NCBI RefSeq assembly: GCF_000001735.4
Contig: NC_003074.8
Location: 23,319,261-23,383,260, forward strand
DNA length: 64,000 nt
Direction: 5' to 3'
From: Arabidopsis thaliana
Taxonomy: Eukaryota > Streptophyta > Magnoliopsida > Brassicales > Brassicaceae
This document shows, in pieces, positions 9,940 through 20,901 of this stretch (positions are counted from its first letter, which is position 1; each line of letters begins with the position of its first letter). The notes beneath the pieces are model-generated. The model was not told the DNA's origin and made no database searches. It saw only the letters and a program-made list of their open reading frames with translations. Both the position numbers and the translations under genes were made by a program.

Positions 9940-12900
9940 TCAAGCATTCTTCCTTGCGGAATAAGCACGGTAAGCTGCTAATCCGGCAAACCCAACAGCT
10001 GTACCCACTGCAATTTAATAGTAAAGCTTTGGATGATTTAATGGTTTTGCTCAAGAAAAAAGGAAATGCATAGATCTTGTGAAGAAGAAGAAAGAACCTG
10101 AGACAAATAGAAGTGAGCTATTCACGAGTTGGCGGATATTCCTGCTTCTTCTTCCTGACTCTGTCTCTGGAATGCTCATGTGAGGGTTCTCTGCTGTACT
10201 CACGATTCTTGAGAAGAGACTATTTGGCTCCCCAAGTTTCATGCTTAATGACACAGGGATGTCTATCCCCAATTCCATGCAAACCTGTTGTCATCCGATA
10301 ATAGAATCATCAATCATACCAAGAGCAGCATCTCATCAAATCATATTAGGCTTAAGTGATGCATTTACCCTATCAGACTCCTGCACTGACATTGGATATG
10401 GATCCAAATCATCTTTGGCCGCAACCAGAAGACAAGGGGTCCCGTAACCTCTCTCTTCTCCCCTCCTTGCTACCTCCATCAGTATTTCCCTCGCCTTTCT
10501 CCATGAGTATACGTCCGAACTGGAAAACATCATTTTTTCTTGCTAAGTCTGTCATCTTATTATCCACACATACCAGGTGCAAATAATTTCTGAGCTAACC
10601 TGTCATAGACAACCACAGCAACATCACATGCTGCCAACGATTCCTTGTTTGTCAGAAACTTTTTAACTCTGTCCTCTGGTATTTCCCGCAATATGAGGGT
10701 TTTCTTAGAACCCTGAAAAATGCGTCCAACAATTAGGAAAACAAAACAAAAAAAACCACATAAACCATATCCACATGTGACAAAGAACATAAGAGTTCAG
10801 ACTTTTGCTACTAACCCCAGGCTGATCAATGACATTTGCTGCATATCGTTCACCCATTGTTGCCTTATAGCTGTTTGAAAATTTCCTGGAGTTGAAACAC
10901 AGATTATAAAATATAACACGAGTAGACCACAGAAACAATCAAAGCACTGAAGATGACACAGAATATGGATACTTCGAAATGTTAAAACTAGCATACCTTC
11001 CTAAGAAAGAATCGAGGAGTGCAGACTTTCCAGATTTTTTAGGGCCAAATACAAAGCACTGAAACACATTCCTTTCTGTTCGCTGTTTCTTACGATCCAC
11101 TGATCTTTTCCTAGTAACAGAAAATGTTGAAGCTGGGTCGTGACCATAACCGATATATGTCAGGTTTGCCAAACTTTTTCGAGGATCTAGAAGTGTCATT
11201 AGAGCCCACTGCATCAACACATATAACAGAGCAAAATTAACAATGGTAAAAAATATTGAATTTGATAAGATCATGATGACAATGAAAGCTTGATTCTAAT
11301 TCAGCGTCAACATAACATCAAGAATACAAACCTCAGACAGAAACCCATTGATTGTCAAACTTCCGCCTGGCGTTTTCTCTGCAGCTTCTTTATAAGGATC
11401 CTCAAGCCAAGGACTGAAATCGTAAAGCAGATTGTACGTGTAAAGAAACATATTCCGGAAATAATAAACGTATTCATGTACAAGAGCATTGAAGAAATTG
11501 GCAAGAAAATTCAAAAGAAAGAAGGTTAACTCACTAAACAATCATTGGAAGAACAGATGATAACCACTGATTACAGAGGAAAGAATAGCAATGAATTAAA
11601 AAAAAAAAAAATCACCAGCAAATTACCTATCTGGAGCTGTTTGAAATAAATCATCTAGCTCAGCTGGCTGTAACGCTCCATCCTAAATAGTAGCAAAACG
11701 AAGAGCATTAGAGAACTACTACTGCTCCTTGAAGGTGAAATAAGCTTTTAGGTGATAGAGAACAACAGAATCATTGTTGGATAATTGAAGAAACGATCAT
11801 ACACACATTATCAAGGTCATATAACTGGAAGATTCCACTCAGAAAGTCCATAGCTTCGTTTGTTAGCTCGATGCTCTGCAAGTGAAATACAGGAATAGAG
11901 TGCAAACATTATTTAAAAGCAACCAGCCAGTTTCTCATATCCTTTAATAACATAACAATTTAGAGATATTGTCGTAGTTAAGTACACTATCTAAAACAAC
12001 ACACACCTGATCAGGAGACTGCTTAGCTGGAACGGGTAGTAACTCAGCATGGAGTTCTAAAGAATCATTGTAACCACATTTCCGTAGGATAGCCCATGCT
12101 GTCTCAGGGCGACCTCTCTCGATGAATAGAGAGAAAAGAAAAAGGAAACCCGGAAGTGTAAGACCAAGGTCAGTTACTCCATCTGGTTGCCTTTCTTGTA
12201 CCACTTTCTTAACTCCCATAAGTTCAACAGGGTCAAGTGGGGCACCAAAACAATTTACCTGTTAACCAAATTTGCAGCATCATATTTATAGAAGGATTAG
12301 GAATGCAATAATCAGTGTCTAGCAGAGAAAGCGAACCTGGAAATCATTCAACTCTGCGTCATTAAGGGCACCATCCAAATCATGATCACAAAGGTTGAAT
12401 ATTCTTTGAACTGCCCTGCGGAGGCGGGGTTTCAAACATTGTTTTTCTTGATCAAACAAGGGAAATGTTGGATGAAGGACCGCTTTTGATGCAAAATAGA
12501 AAACATCAGGGACCTGAAAGAAAAGAATCCAGATATTTTAGTGGCATACAATAAGGATCACTCTAGGCATGGTTCAGTTTTGCTTGGTCTTTCAGCATTA
12601 TCTGTTCTAAAGGTTCCTAGTATCTATACGGAACATTTTCTCTCTTAGCCAAAAGATAATCTTTAAACTGTAGCAGAAGATATTTCGGTCAGAGAACAAA
12701 AGCAAGAAGATACCTGTATAAGGGTCAATGCAGAACACTCAATGCAGGTTTCTATCTCTCGGTACTCCTTCATGATTGGTGACATAATATCCTCTAGTCT
12801 GGCGGGAGATCGTTCATCACGTAAATCAAGCTTGCAGCCCACCACAATCACAGGTGCTTTGATCTAGATACATTACATACATATATAATTATAACTTGAA

Positions 12901-13432
12901 AACATACTTGTAGGAGAATGCGAAGATACGATATTTCAGCAATAAATAAATAAGAAACCTCTAAACGCCGGAGCTCAGGGAGCCAATAAGAACTCAAGCG
13001 ATCAAGAGTTGAAGGCTGATCACAAGCATAAGTGAGAAGGACCACATCAGCCTTCCTGAATTCTTCAATGAGCTTAATCCGATTGTCAATACTAATAGCA
13101 GATAAACATGACATATATCAGGAGATGAGAGAATCATGCGTACAGATTCACACAAGGTTTTTTTTAACAAGAAAGAATATACAGATATACAGATAGAGAA
13201 GAGAAAAGAAGAAAGAAGACCTTGAGGGAGTATCGACGATGGTGATAGGTATATAGTCAGGGAAAGCGTCGGCAGGGAGAGTAATCGGAGGAAGGACGCG
13301 AGGGACATTATCCGGGAAAGTCTCGGAGGCGACGGCAGAGATCAGGCTGGATTTACCGGTTCCTTTGTCGCCAGCGACGGCGACTCTAAGGCTTGTACGG
13401 CCTCCGGCGGAGGACTTTCCACCGAGCATCAT
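9940..13432 (-). CDS. MIRO2: Mitochondrial Rho-type GTPase MIRO2
   Basis: Fourteen exons give 643 aa: 13432-13221, 13091-12959, 12863-12714, 12513-12337, 12258-12007, 11875-11807, 11682-11627, 11413-11332, 11208-10997, 10885-10816, 10712-10600, 10519-10369, 10284-10098, 10007-9940. All are GT-AG and in phase. Miro proteins sit in the outer mitochondrial membrane and act in calcium-dependent mitochondrial distribution and ER contact. The order is the full family plan: GTPase 1 with P-loop GDKGTGKSS at 21-29, an EF hand DHDLDGALNDAEL near 206-222, a second EF hand DLDNDGALQPAEL near 328-342, GTPase 2 with P-loop GPKKSGKSA near 430, and a C-terminal membrane helix (LLFVSVGTAVGFAGLAAY) followed by basic residues, giving a tail anchor. 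Both EF loops keep acidic ligands. The ATG at 13432 gives MMLGGKSSAGG as expected. Confidence 0.95.
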
Positions 13433-14512
13433 CGGAGAGATTTAGAGAGGAAGGAAATTGGCGGTTATTGTTTCGGAGATGAGATTGATCGATCTACCAA
13501 CGATGTAACTTGCCGGCCGAGGATGGATGCTCCATATATCTAACCGGGTTGACCCGACACGTGATCCGCAAAGCTCTTATTATTACTGTAGTATCTCTAT
13601 CTTCGCCATCACGGATTTCTCATAATTGGGCCTTCCTATTTTCAGTTTCTAGAACCCACCACAAGTGATTATGTAGCTCAGTAGCTTTTCATTCTACGCC
13701 GTCGTTTTTAGTTTTAGAATTTTAATAGATGAATGACAATTTTCCTTACCATTTTTAAAAAAATCAGTTTTCTCATTATGCTAATATGATCTTTTATTGC
13801 CATTTATCTCCATATTTTATATTGATAGATTACACACTGGCTTGTAGATATTGAGGAACATAAATAATTAAGCAGAGCATAAACAATGGAGCTCAATTTG
13901 GCCTGTGTTACTAAACTGGTAACTTCATTTAAACTTCCTTCAACGACTTTGTTTATTCTTTGCGCTTGGGAATTAGCCAGCCAAATTTATGTTTCCTTAT
14001 TATTTTTTAAATTTTCGTTTTCTTTTCATCTTTCTTGTGGTCAATAATTTACTTTTTATTCTTTACACACAATATTATTTATATATTTTCTTATAATTAC
14101 CACATAAATTAAACAAGTGCCAATCAGTATATAACATTCTATAGAAAATGATTTACTGTTACAGGTTAGAAACTTTTAATAATAAGATCGAATATTAAAC
14201 TGATACGACCAACAACAACTAACACGAAATGACTCATAAAAGAAGAATTTTTTTTAATCAAGATTTATTTATTACCAACAAAACCCAAGACAAACAAGAA
14301 AATAAAAACCAATTACATCGTATCTCTCATTGATTTTATTATCCTTGTCGGGATTTTATTTGAAAGGGGGGATAAATTAAAAAAGGACATCATCAAAGCA
14401 GTACGTAAAAGTCCGAACGATATTACAAAAAGAAACACAAGATTTGCTAATAAAATGAGCTTCAACACACGTGTCTCCCGCAGAGGCTTTGTTAAATTCT
14501 CACTCACCATAT
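13433..14512. other. MIRO2 promoter and OEP6 3' flank, no gene seen
   Basis: About 1.1 kb lies between the MIRO2 start and the OEP6 stop. Bases just above the MIRO2 start are GC-richer and probably hold its leader; TGGGCC appears at about 13627. The rest is AT-rich with only short, featureless reading frames. Confidence 0.5.
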
Positions 14513-14722
14513 TCAGGCGCCCGACGGGGGAGGGACGGTGGCATCGTCGGAATCGGATTTGTCCTTGGAGGAGCTCAGCTTCTTGAACAATGGCTTAAAC
14601 ACGAGCTCTATCGCCAGCCATCCCACCGCCAACACTCCCACAACAACCGTCGCTGTCTGTTTCTTGCCTGTTGGTTTCTCCAATTTTGGGAAATTGACTT
14701 CTCCTCCTGACTTCTCCACCAT
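14513..14722 (-). CDS. OEP6: Outer envelope protein 6 of chloroplasts
   Basis: A small intronless gene encodes 69 aa, MVEKSGGEVNFPKLEKPTGK onward. It is a chloroplast outer-envelope protein of the OEP6/OEP7 signal-anchored class: a short N-terminus, one membrane helix at about residues 24-42 (ATVVVGVLAVGWLAIELVF), then a lysine-rich flank (KPLFKKLSSSKDK) that in this class prevents ER targeting and directs insertion into the plastid envelope. The C-terminus is soluble, with acidic and Pro/Ser residues. An in-frame ATG 13 codons upstream (14761) would add a very charged MKKKNKEEEEAAA; I prefer 14722 because it matches the known 69-aa protein. It is divergent from FAP1 with 692 bases between starts. 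The molecular role is not established. Confidence 0.9.
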   Translation of the reverse strand: MVEKSGGEVNFPKLEKPTGKKQTATVVVGVLAVGWLAIELVFKPLFKKLSSSKDKSDSDDATVPPPSGA

Positions 14723-15414
14723 TGCTGCTGCTTCTTCTTCTTCCTTATTTTTCTTCTTCACTTACACACCGTTTGTCTTCAGACTGAATTATCTTCAACT
14801 ACTTTAAAAGAAACTAAAAACAGCGATACATTTCAAAATATCTCGACTGGTCACGTTATAGACCGTCGATGGAATAATTGACGGTCAAATTTTGGTGAGA
14901 ACCTTTCCTAAATTTGGGCCTAATATGGGCTGAATTGGGTTTCTTACTAGAAAACAAATCTTGGTGTCGTGAATAAGACAAGTTTGGATGATTCCTTCTA
15001 ATATCTAAATGAATCTCAATCGACCAAGGAAGATAAGACGCAAATATAGTGGACCTCTCATCATGACACACACATCCTTTAATTGGATTTTGATTAAAAT
15101 ATTCTATTCATTCATCTCCCCAATATTTTTCCAGAAAAAAAAAAGCAACGGGGGCCTTTCTATAAAATGAGCAAAAGAAAGCCCAAATAGATCCTGTCCG
15201 GAATAGTAAAACGAGGAAAGCCCAAACATAGCATGTCCGGAAGAATCGAGGTCACGTGCAATACACGTGTCAATTAAAGCAGGAGTTATTGTCGCTGAAT
15301 CATATCAATGGCGTGTGAAGTGTTTATCAATATGCCTAGGAAGAAGAAAGAGTGTAACAAACAAACAAAAAAGTTAGTGAACTACTAAACAACACTCACA
15401 CCAAAAAGACGACG
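14723..15414. promoter_or_regulatory. Divergent OEP6/FAP1 promoter with site II and G-box elements
   Basis: The 692 bases between the two divergent starts contain TGGGCC (14915-14920) and TGGGCT (14926-14931) on the OEP6 side. Two CACGTG G-boxes (15253-15258 and 15264-15269) sit 11 bases apart on the FAP1 side, about 150 bases before its ATG. Paired ACGT cores at helical spacing are typical of abscisic-acid or light responsive promoters bound by bZIP or PIF/bHLH factors. Both flanking products are plastid proteins, so co-regulation is plausible but not shown. Confidence 0.55.
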
Positions 15415-16733
15415 ATGGTTTCGTTTCGCTTCCCTTTCTCGTTTTCTCAGCCCCCGCGTGCCACCACGTCATTCTCCGGATTCTCCATTTCCGCTGTCGC
15501 TGTCTCCGTCACCGTTGGCGCCGCAGCCGCCGGAGCTGCGATCGCGGCGTCCCGGAATCCCAGCCATCCGATTCTAGAGTGGGCCTTCTCCTCTCACCGT
15601 TCGTCTCTTTCACCATGGGGATCTATAACTCTAGCAGACGAATCCGTTGTCGAACCTAAGACCGGTTTCTCGTTTCCCGCTTCAATCGGAGATTCCCGGC
15701 GATTACTCGGCGTCGGCCTGAGGAAGAAGAGCTTACTGGGATTGAAGAACATCGATGTCTACGCCTTCGGTAACTTTTTAATCCATTTCCGAAACTCATG
15801 TTAGTTGAATTGTCCTTGTCCGTCATAAGCTTGCAAATTGTCGGATTGGTTGGTCTTTAATTGGAATTGGTGAATAGATTTTTAGTTGTCGGAAGTCTAA
15901 GTAACAGATCTCACTTTTTGTCATTACGAAGTGCTATCAACAGTTTACGGCATTAAAGGATAGGACTGGAGTGAAAAAGTAGTTGGTTTTGATATTTTAG
16001 CAATAGAAAAAAGTTATGCTTTGGAACCATTCAATTGATTGATTCAGCTTTTCTGGCATTGGCCAGGCGTGTATGCTGATTGTGATGATGTGAAGAAACT
16101 TGTGGGAGACAAGTACGCAAATCTTCCAGCTTCAGAGATCAGGGGAAACAAGTCATTCATGGATGATCTCATGGAAGCCGATATTAAGATGACGATAAGG
16201 CTACAGATTGTCTACGGCAAACTCAACATCCGATCCGTGCGTAATGCTTTCCAAGAGTCTGTTGGAAACAGACTCAAGAAGTTCGGTGGCTCAGACAATG
16301 ACGAGTTGCTTCAAAGGTACTCACTTACATTTCAGCTTCGGCTTGATCGTTGGACTTCACATCTGATTCTGTATTTGGCTGCTTAATAAGTTTACTTTGA
16401 TATCACTTGCAGCTTCACTAGCCTCTTCAAAGATGAGTATAAGATTCCAAGAAACTCCACCATTGATTTGACAAAAGATCCGGGCCATGTACTCAGCGTT
16501 GCAAGTAAGATTCTACCTATCTTTCACCTTTCTGGATTAAATTGTTTCCGATAGATTCTTAAACTCTTCCTTATCTTTTATTATTGTCAGTTGAGGGGAA
16601 CCATGTCGGGAGTGTGAAGAGCCATCTCTTGTGTAGATCAATCTTAGACTTGTACATTGGTGAAGAACCGTTTGATAAGAATGCAAGAGAAGATTTTCTA
16701 GACAATGCAGCTTCTCTAGCCTTCGACAACTAG
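15415..16733 (+). CDS. FAP1: Plastid fatty-acid-binding protein 1 (chalcone isomerase-like)
   Basis: Four exons (15415-15769, 16067-16316, 16413-16504, 16591-16733) give 279 aa with in-phase junctions. FAP proteins adopt the chalcone-isomerase fold but bind fatty acids in the plastid stroma; FAP1 supports fatty-acid storage and is an evolutionary relative of true chalcone isomerase. The first 75 residues or so are a Ser/Ala/Val-rich, low-acidic transit region (MVSFRFPFSFSQPPRATTSF, then an alanine-rich stretch). The domain follows: LLGVGLRKKSLLGLKNIDVYAFGVYADCDDVK, DIKMTIRLQIVYGKLNIRSV and FKDEYKIPRNSTIDL. The canonical flavonoid-active-site residues cannot be confirmed without alignment, so a non-enzymatic role is taken from family knowledge. 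It is convergent with TKL. Confidence 0.94.
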
Positions 16734-17057
16734 TTCACAACAAAATGTTGCTTTCTTTCTTTCTTAACGGATTCTCTATATATACGGCATAATGTTGAGG
16801 AATGTATTTGAAATAAATTGCTTGGGGAATTGGGTTTTGTTAGTCTAAATATCTACACTAGAGTCTACCAGACCAATCATAATGATAGAACAATCGACCC
16901 CATAACATAAAACAATTTAGATACCGATCCAAAGCGTTCACTCCCTAGAGAAGAGGTACTTTCACTAACCATTAGGGTATTACCTCATCTAGGAATAGCC
17001 TAAATTCGAAGCTAGACACTGCAAAAATGGTGGCTTCATACGTCTGCTTCGATGGAA
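16734..17057. other. FAP1/TKL tail-to-tail spacer
   Basis: These 324 bases separate the stops of FAP1 and TKL and should carry both 3' UTRs. AATAAA-like signals occur near 16812. No gene is seen. Confidence 0.5.
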
Positions 17058-20000
17058 CTAGTACTTAAGCTCGGACAGATGACCAGGGCACGAAGTTATA
17101 ATCGGTGGCACGGTCCTTCCACAAACGGGAGAGTTTTTTTGGGTCGACCCGGAAGCTGGATTCTCTGTGTGTTCCTGTGACAAAGGAACAGGTGATAATA
17201 GCAAGGCTTTGCTATTGCTGACCTTAGAGTTCGCTGGTTTGCCATGTGAAGCAGACCCAGTGACTGAAGGAGAAGAGCCACCAGATCTCCCCTGTTTCCC
17301 CTGAGAAGGCTGCGGATTTGTTGGTGCTGCAAAAGAAATCTGTGTCTGTCCGTGTGTTCTGATCTGCTGCTGCGACTGGAACTGCTTGAGGTTTAAGGAA
17401 GTACACGACGTGAGTGATGATGAGGTTGCAGGGTTTTTCCACTGGGATGACGTGGCAGAAACAGAGTCAGCCTGCGAATGAGTCATCATCATTTTACTCC
17501 GACCAGATTGCTGCTGCCTCTGCGTGAGATGCTGCGTAAACACTGAAGGGTCTCCGTTTATTGCTGTTGCTGCAGGAGGAGGCCAAGTACCAGAAACAAA
17601 GTTGAGGGTTCTCGATGGATTGTCAAAAACCAGCGTATGTCCATTCATCATCCCTTGAGGCTTCCCTTGAAGATTCTTTTTCGGGTCTTCGGCATTGCTT
17701 GAACAGCTTCCACCTCCAGTCTTTGCCTCACTTGATTGATGGTTTTTCTGGTGAGCAACACCAGGAGGTGTAGAGATGTGATAGCCATTGGAGGAAAAAT
17801 TCAGAGTTGCAGGGGGAGCACTGCTGGCGATAGACGCAAACGACATGGAAAAGTTTTGTGGCTGAACAGGGGCTGCCATGATCTGGCCAAATGGGCCTCC
17901 TTTCTGAGTGTGGCTACCCCTTGAATCAGTGTTAACTCCAGCTACCTCAAACTTTTGTGACATTTGACGGTGTTGCTGAACATTAGCTTGGCTTGAAAGA
18001 CTATTCACACTAACTTGCGGTTGCCTGTGGGAAGATGAGGAACAGCTTGATGCCTTTGACTCCCTCTGGGCTTGACTCTGTCTCTGCAGAGGCTGAGGAG
18101 GTTGTTGGAACATCTGAGGCGAGTAAAAAGACCCATTGTAGAAAGGCACCGCCTGGCTTGGAGTCCCACCTCTGATGGTTGATGACAGTTGAAAGGAATA
18201 TGCATTGTTTGGAATAACTGTTAAGTATGGAGAAGAAACTTCGCTGGCTGATGAACTTGGATGGCTGAAGTTAGCAGATGCTAAACCAACAGCCAAATGG
18301 GGGCTCTTGGTTGGGCGAGATGATTTAGAAGGTACCATGACTGGTTGCAAATGGTGGTTTGCGGGGTAGATAAAAGCTGGAGCAGGCTGTGTTAAGAGAG
18401 AAAGATGATTTTATTCAGGAGAGCAGTTTTGCAGTTTCAATAAAAATCTAATGCGATAAACACAAATTCATGATAAGATAAAAAGCCAACGAAGTACATA
18501 CCACTACACTAATTGATGCAGGGGGTGGTTGAGGTTTATTCTGTCTGGTTGAGGCAAAATGACCACTTTCAGAGGCTTTAACATTAGGCGCAGAAATATT
18601 ATCTCCGTTTCTAACGTGTGGTTGGGAGTTTAAACTGAGAATAGGAGAGCTTCCATGCAAGGATGGGTTTCCAGCGGTTGGCCTCAAGTCACCACCTTTC
18701 AGATAAACAGAACCTTTGTTTGGTGTAGGGAGATGGTTTGTTTTGAGGAAATGCTGATGTAGCTGAATGTTCCGAGCTATGAAAAAGTGTGTGGCACACC
18801 TTTTAGGCCTAGGCTGAGAGGCAGAAATTGGAGCACCCTGAATTTGTTAACAAATCATGGTCCTAACCAGTAGAAGAAACAATGATCATCATATTGAAGA
18901 ACAAATGTAATTAGAACAGAATATACCTGCACTAATTTAGAAGATCCATTGCTTTCATCCACAGGTTTACCGGTCTGGATCAGGGCTACATGTCTGCCAA
19001 TGTTTTTTCCTTTTAGGGTCTGACCATTAAGCTGTAAGCACAAGATAACCTAAGAGAGATTAGGGCTTTCAGAACTCACCCCTGAGGAGGAACCCCGCTA
19101 GGCCAGCTGGCTACAGCTACTGGCAAAGGTAAGACTGAACTGTGCGGAGCTGAGAATGATGTAGACATAGGTCAGACAAGGTAAATCTGTGTATCCTAGA
19201 AAAATCATCAACTTAAACAACCAGAACTTGGTTGGTATTCATAATCATATTACCAGATTTAGCCTGCTGAGGTTGGCTCCAATCCAAATTCTGTAATCTT
19301 AAATTAGAGTCTCTGTCGGTCTCTTGATTCGGCCCCTCTATATCAAGATTCAGCCAGTAACGTTTATCAACCTTCTTTTGTTTGACTTCTTCTGGATTCA
19401 TCTCATTCTTGACAGTAATCTTCTCTTTGCTCTTTAGAGCACTATCTCGCTGCATAAAGCAAGACAGAAACAGTCTTAGAAAACCAAATAGGGGCATCCT
19501 AAACAAAGCAAGCTATTTAAATCAACACTTGCCTTGCAATAATCAGAAACGAGTGGGAGAAGAGAAACTCTCCCTGAAGAGGAAGGCAATGTTGGAGGAA
19601 CCTAATGACAGGACAAGGATCTTTACTACATTAGCAGCATTCACACTGTTTATTGCTAAAATCTAGAAGGGACAGATTTCTCACCATGAGATGAATATCG
19701 AGCTTACTAATACAATGACTCTCATCTTTGTTGTTTTCCAATTGTGGACCCTCTGATACCCTGGAGACCCAAAAATAGAAAAACAGATATCAGATTCCCA
19801 AACACAGAATATATCTAATTGTTGATCTATTTACCCTTTTGGCACCTCCGAAACTTGCCTTGGTTCTTTCTCATCCACAATATCTGAGGCGACTACTAAC
19901 GAAGTTTTAGCTCCGTTGGTCGATTTATCAATGTTGGCTGAGTCGAATCTCGCTTTACAAGTGAATAAACCGCAAATCTCTACACCTGCAGGTAACTGCT

Positions 20001-20901
20001 TAATACCTTTAACCTCCGATGATTTTTGAGAATTCTCCGAATCGTCTCCTCTCTTTGAGCTATGAGGCTGCTTTTTCAATCCGGAGAGAACCTCTGCTAT
20101 TTCGATCTCCAAGTCGTCCTCAACCGTGCCGGAGGATTTCGGTGGTTTGGGTATCCGGGATTTGGATCCGTTTACAATCTGGGCAAATCGGAACAAAATG
20201 ATATTAGACGGAAATCATTTCTATGTTGATGATGAAGAAGTGAATGGACCCACCTTTCTCTCTTTGACGGAAAGAGTTGAAGAAGACGGTGAAACGACTT
20301 CGCAGCTATGGCTTCCCGACGAAGTCCGGCAGTCATGCGACCTCTTTAAACATGCTGCAACCGCCAGAAACAGAATAATCCGGTGATAAAGAGATCTCGA
20401 AAATGCGAGTTATAAAACAGAAAGAATCAACTGAACTCAAACCTGAGCGAGCCTTTCTCGGGACAGGTACGCCGATCATTTCATCGGCGACCATCAAAGA
20501 CGCCGCATGCCTGGGGATTCGACCCGACGAGAAGCTCTTCCTCTGATGATAATCGTCGTCTCCTTGACTCTCATCCGAGCTATCTTCTTCCACATCTCTC
20601 TCGTTCCTCGGCGCGAACCTCTCGCTTCTTCTCCTCTTACTCCGATTGAACGATTCCGGATCTCGCTCTTTCTTCCCCGGTCGATCTCTCACCGTCGCCA
20701 CCTCCTGATGCATCTGCTCACGACTGTTTTCTGAAACCCATGAACATAACAAAAACTCGTCAGAAAATAGAAACTAATCAAGGAAGAAGAAAAAGAAAAG
20801 GAGAAGGAAGCAATACCTGAGATTCTCTGCCTCCGTTTAGTAACTCCGTTTGATGCAGCCATGTTTGTCGTTGATCTTCGAGCTTCCCTGGGTTTATCCA
20901 T
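17058..20901 (-). CDS. TKL: TIME FOR COFFEE-like protein
   Basis: The nuclear regulator TKL is the paralogue of the clock and jasmonate factor TIC. Exons I can place are 20901-20817, 20730-20443, 20354-20254, 20178-19835, 19760-19685, 19601-19533, 19449-19254, a short exon starting at 19149, 19031-18927, 18837-18502 and 18386-17058, giving roughly 985-995 aa. The N-terminus MDKPREARRS is followed by basic, Ser-rich low-complexity sequence with nuclear-type clusters (KRRQR, RSKRRRSERF) and ISVPVPRKARS-like text. The family signature RPKRCATHFFIARNIQLHQ lies in exon 10. The long last exon is Ser/Gln/Pro-rich, as in TIC. The intron after 19533 uses a GC donor. The end of the exon beginning at 19149 is uncertain: reading to the obvious GGG|GTGAG leaves only 48 bases of intron and the wrong phase, so an earlier in-phase donor (exon end 19094, 19115 or 19121) is more likely. 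The stop is TAG at 17060. Confidence 0.88.

Noticed and set aside
14723-14761. 82-residue start for OEP6
   Set aside because: It adds a very charged stretch before the short N-terminus usual for signal-anchored envelope proteins; the 69-residue form matches the known protein.
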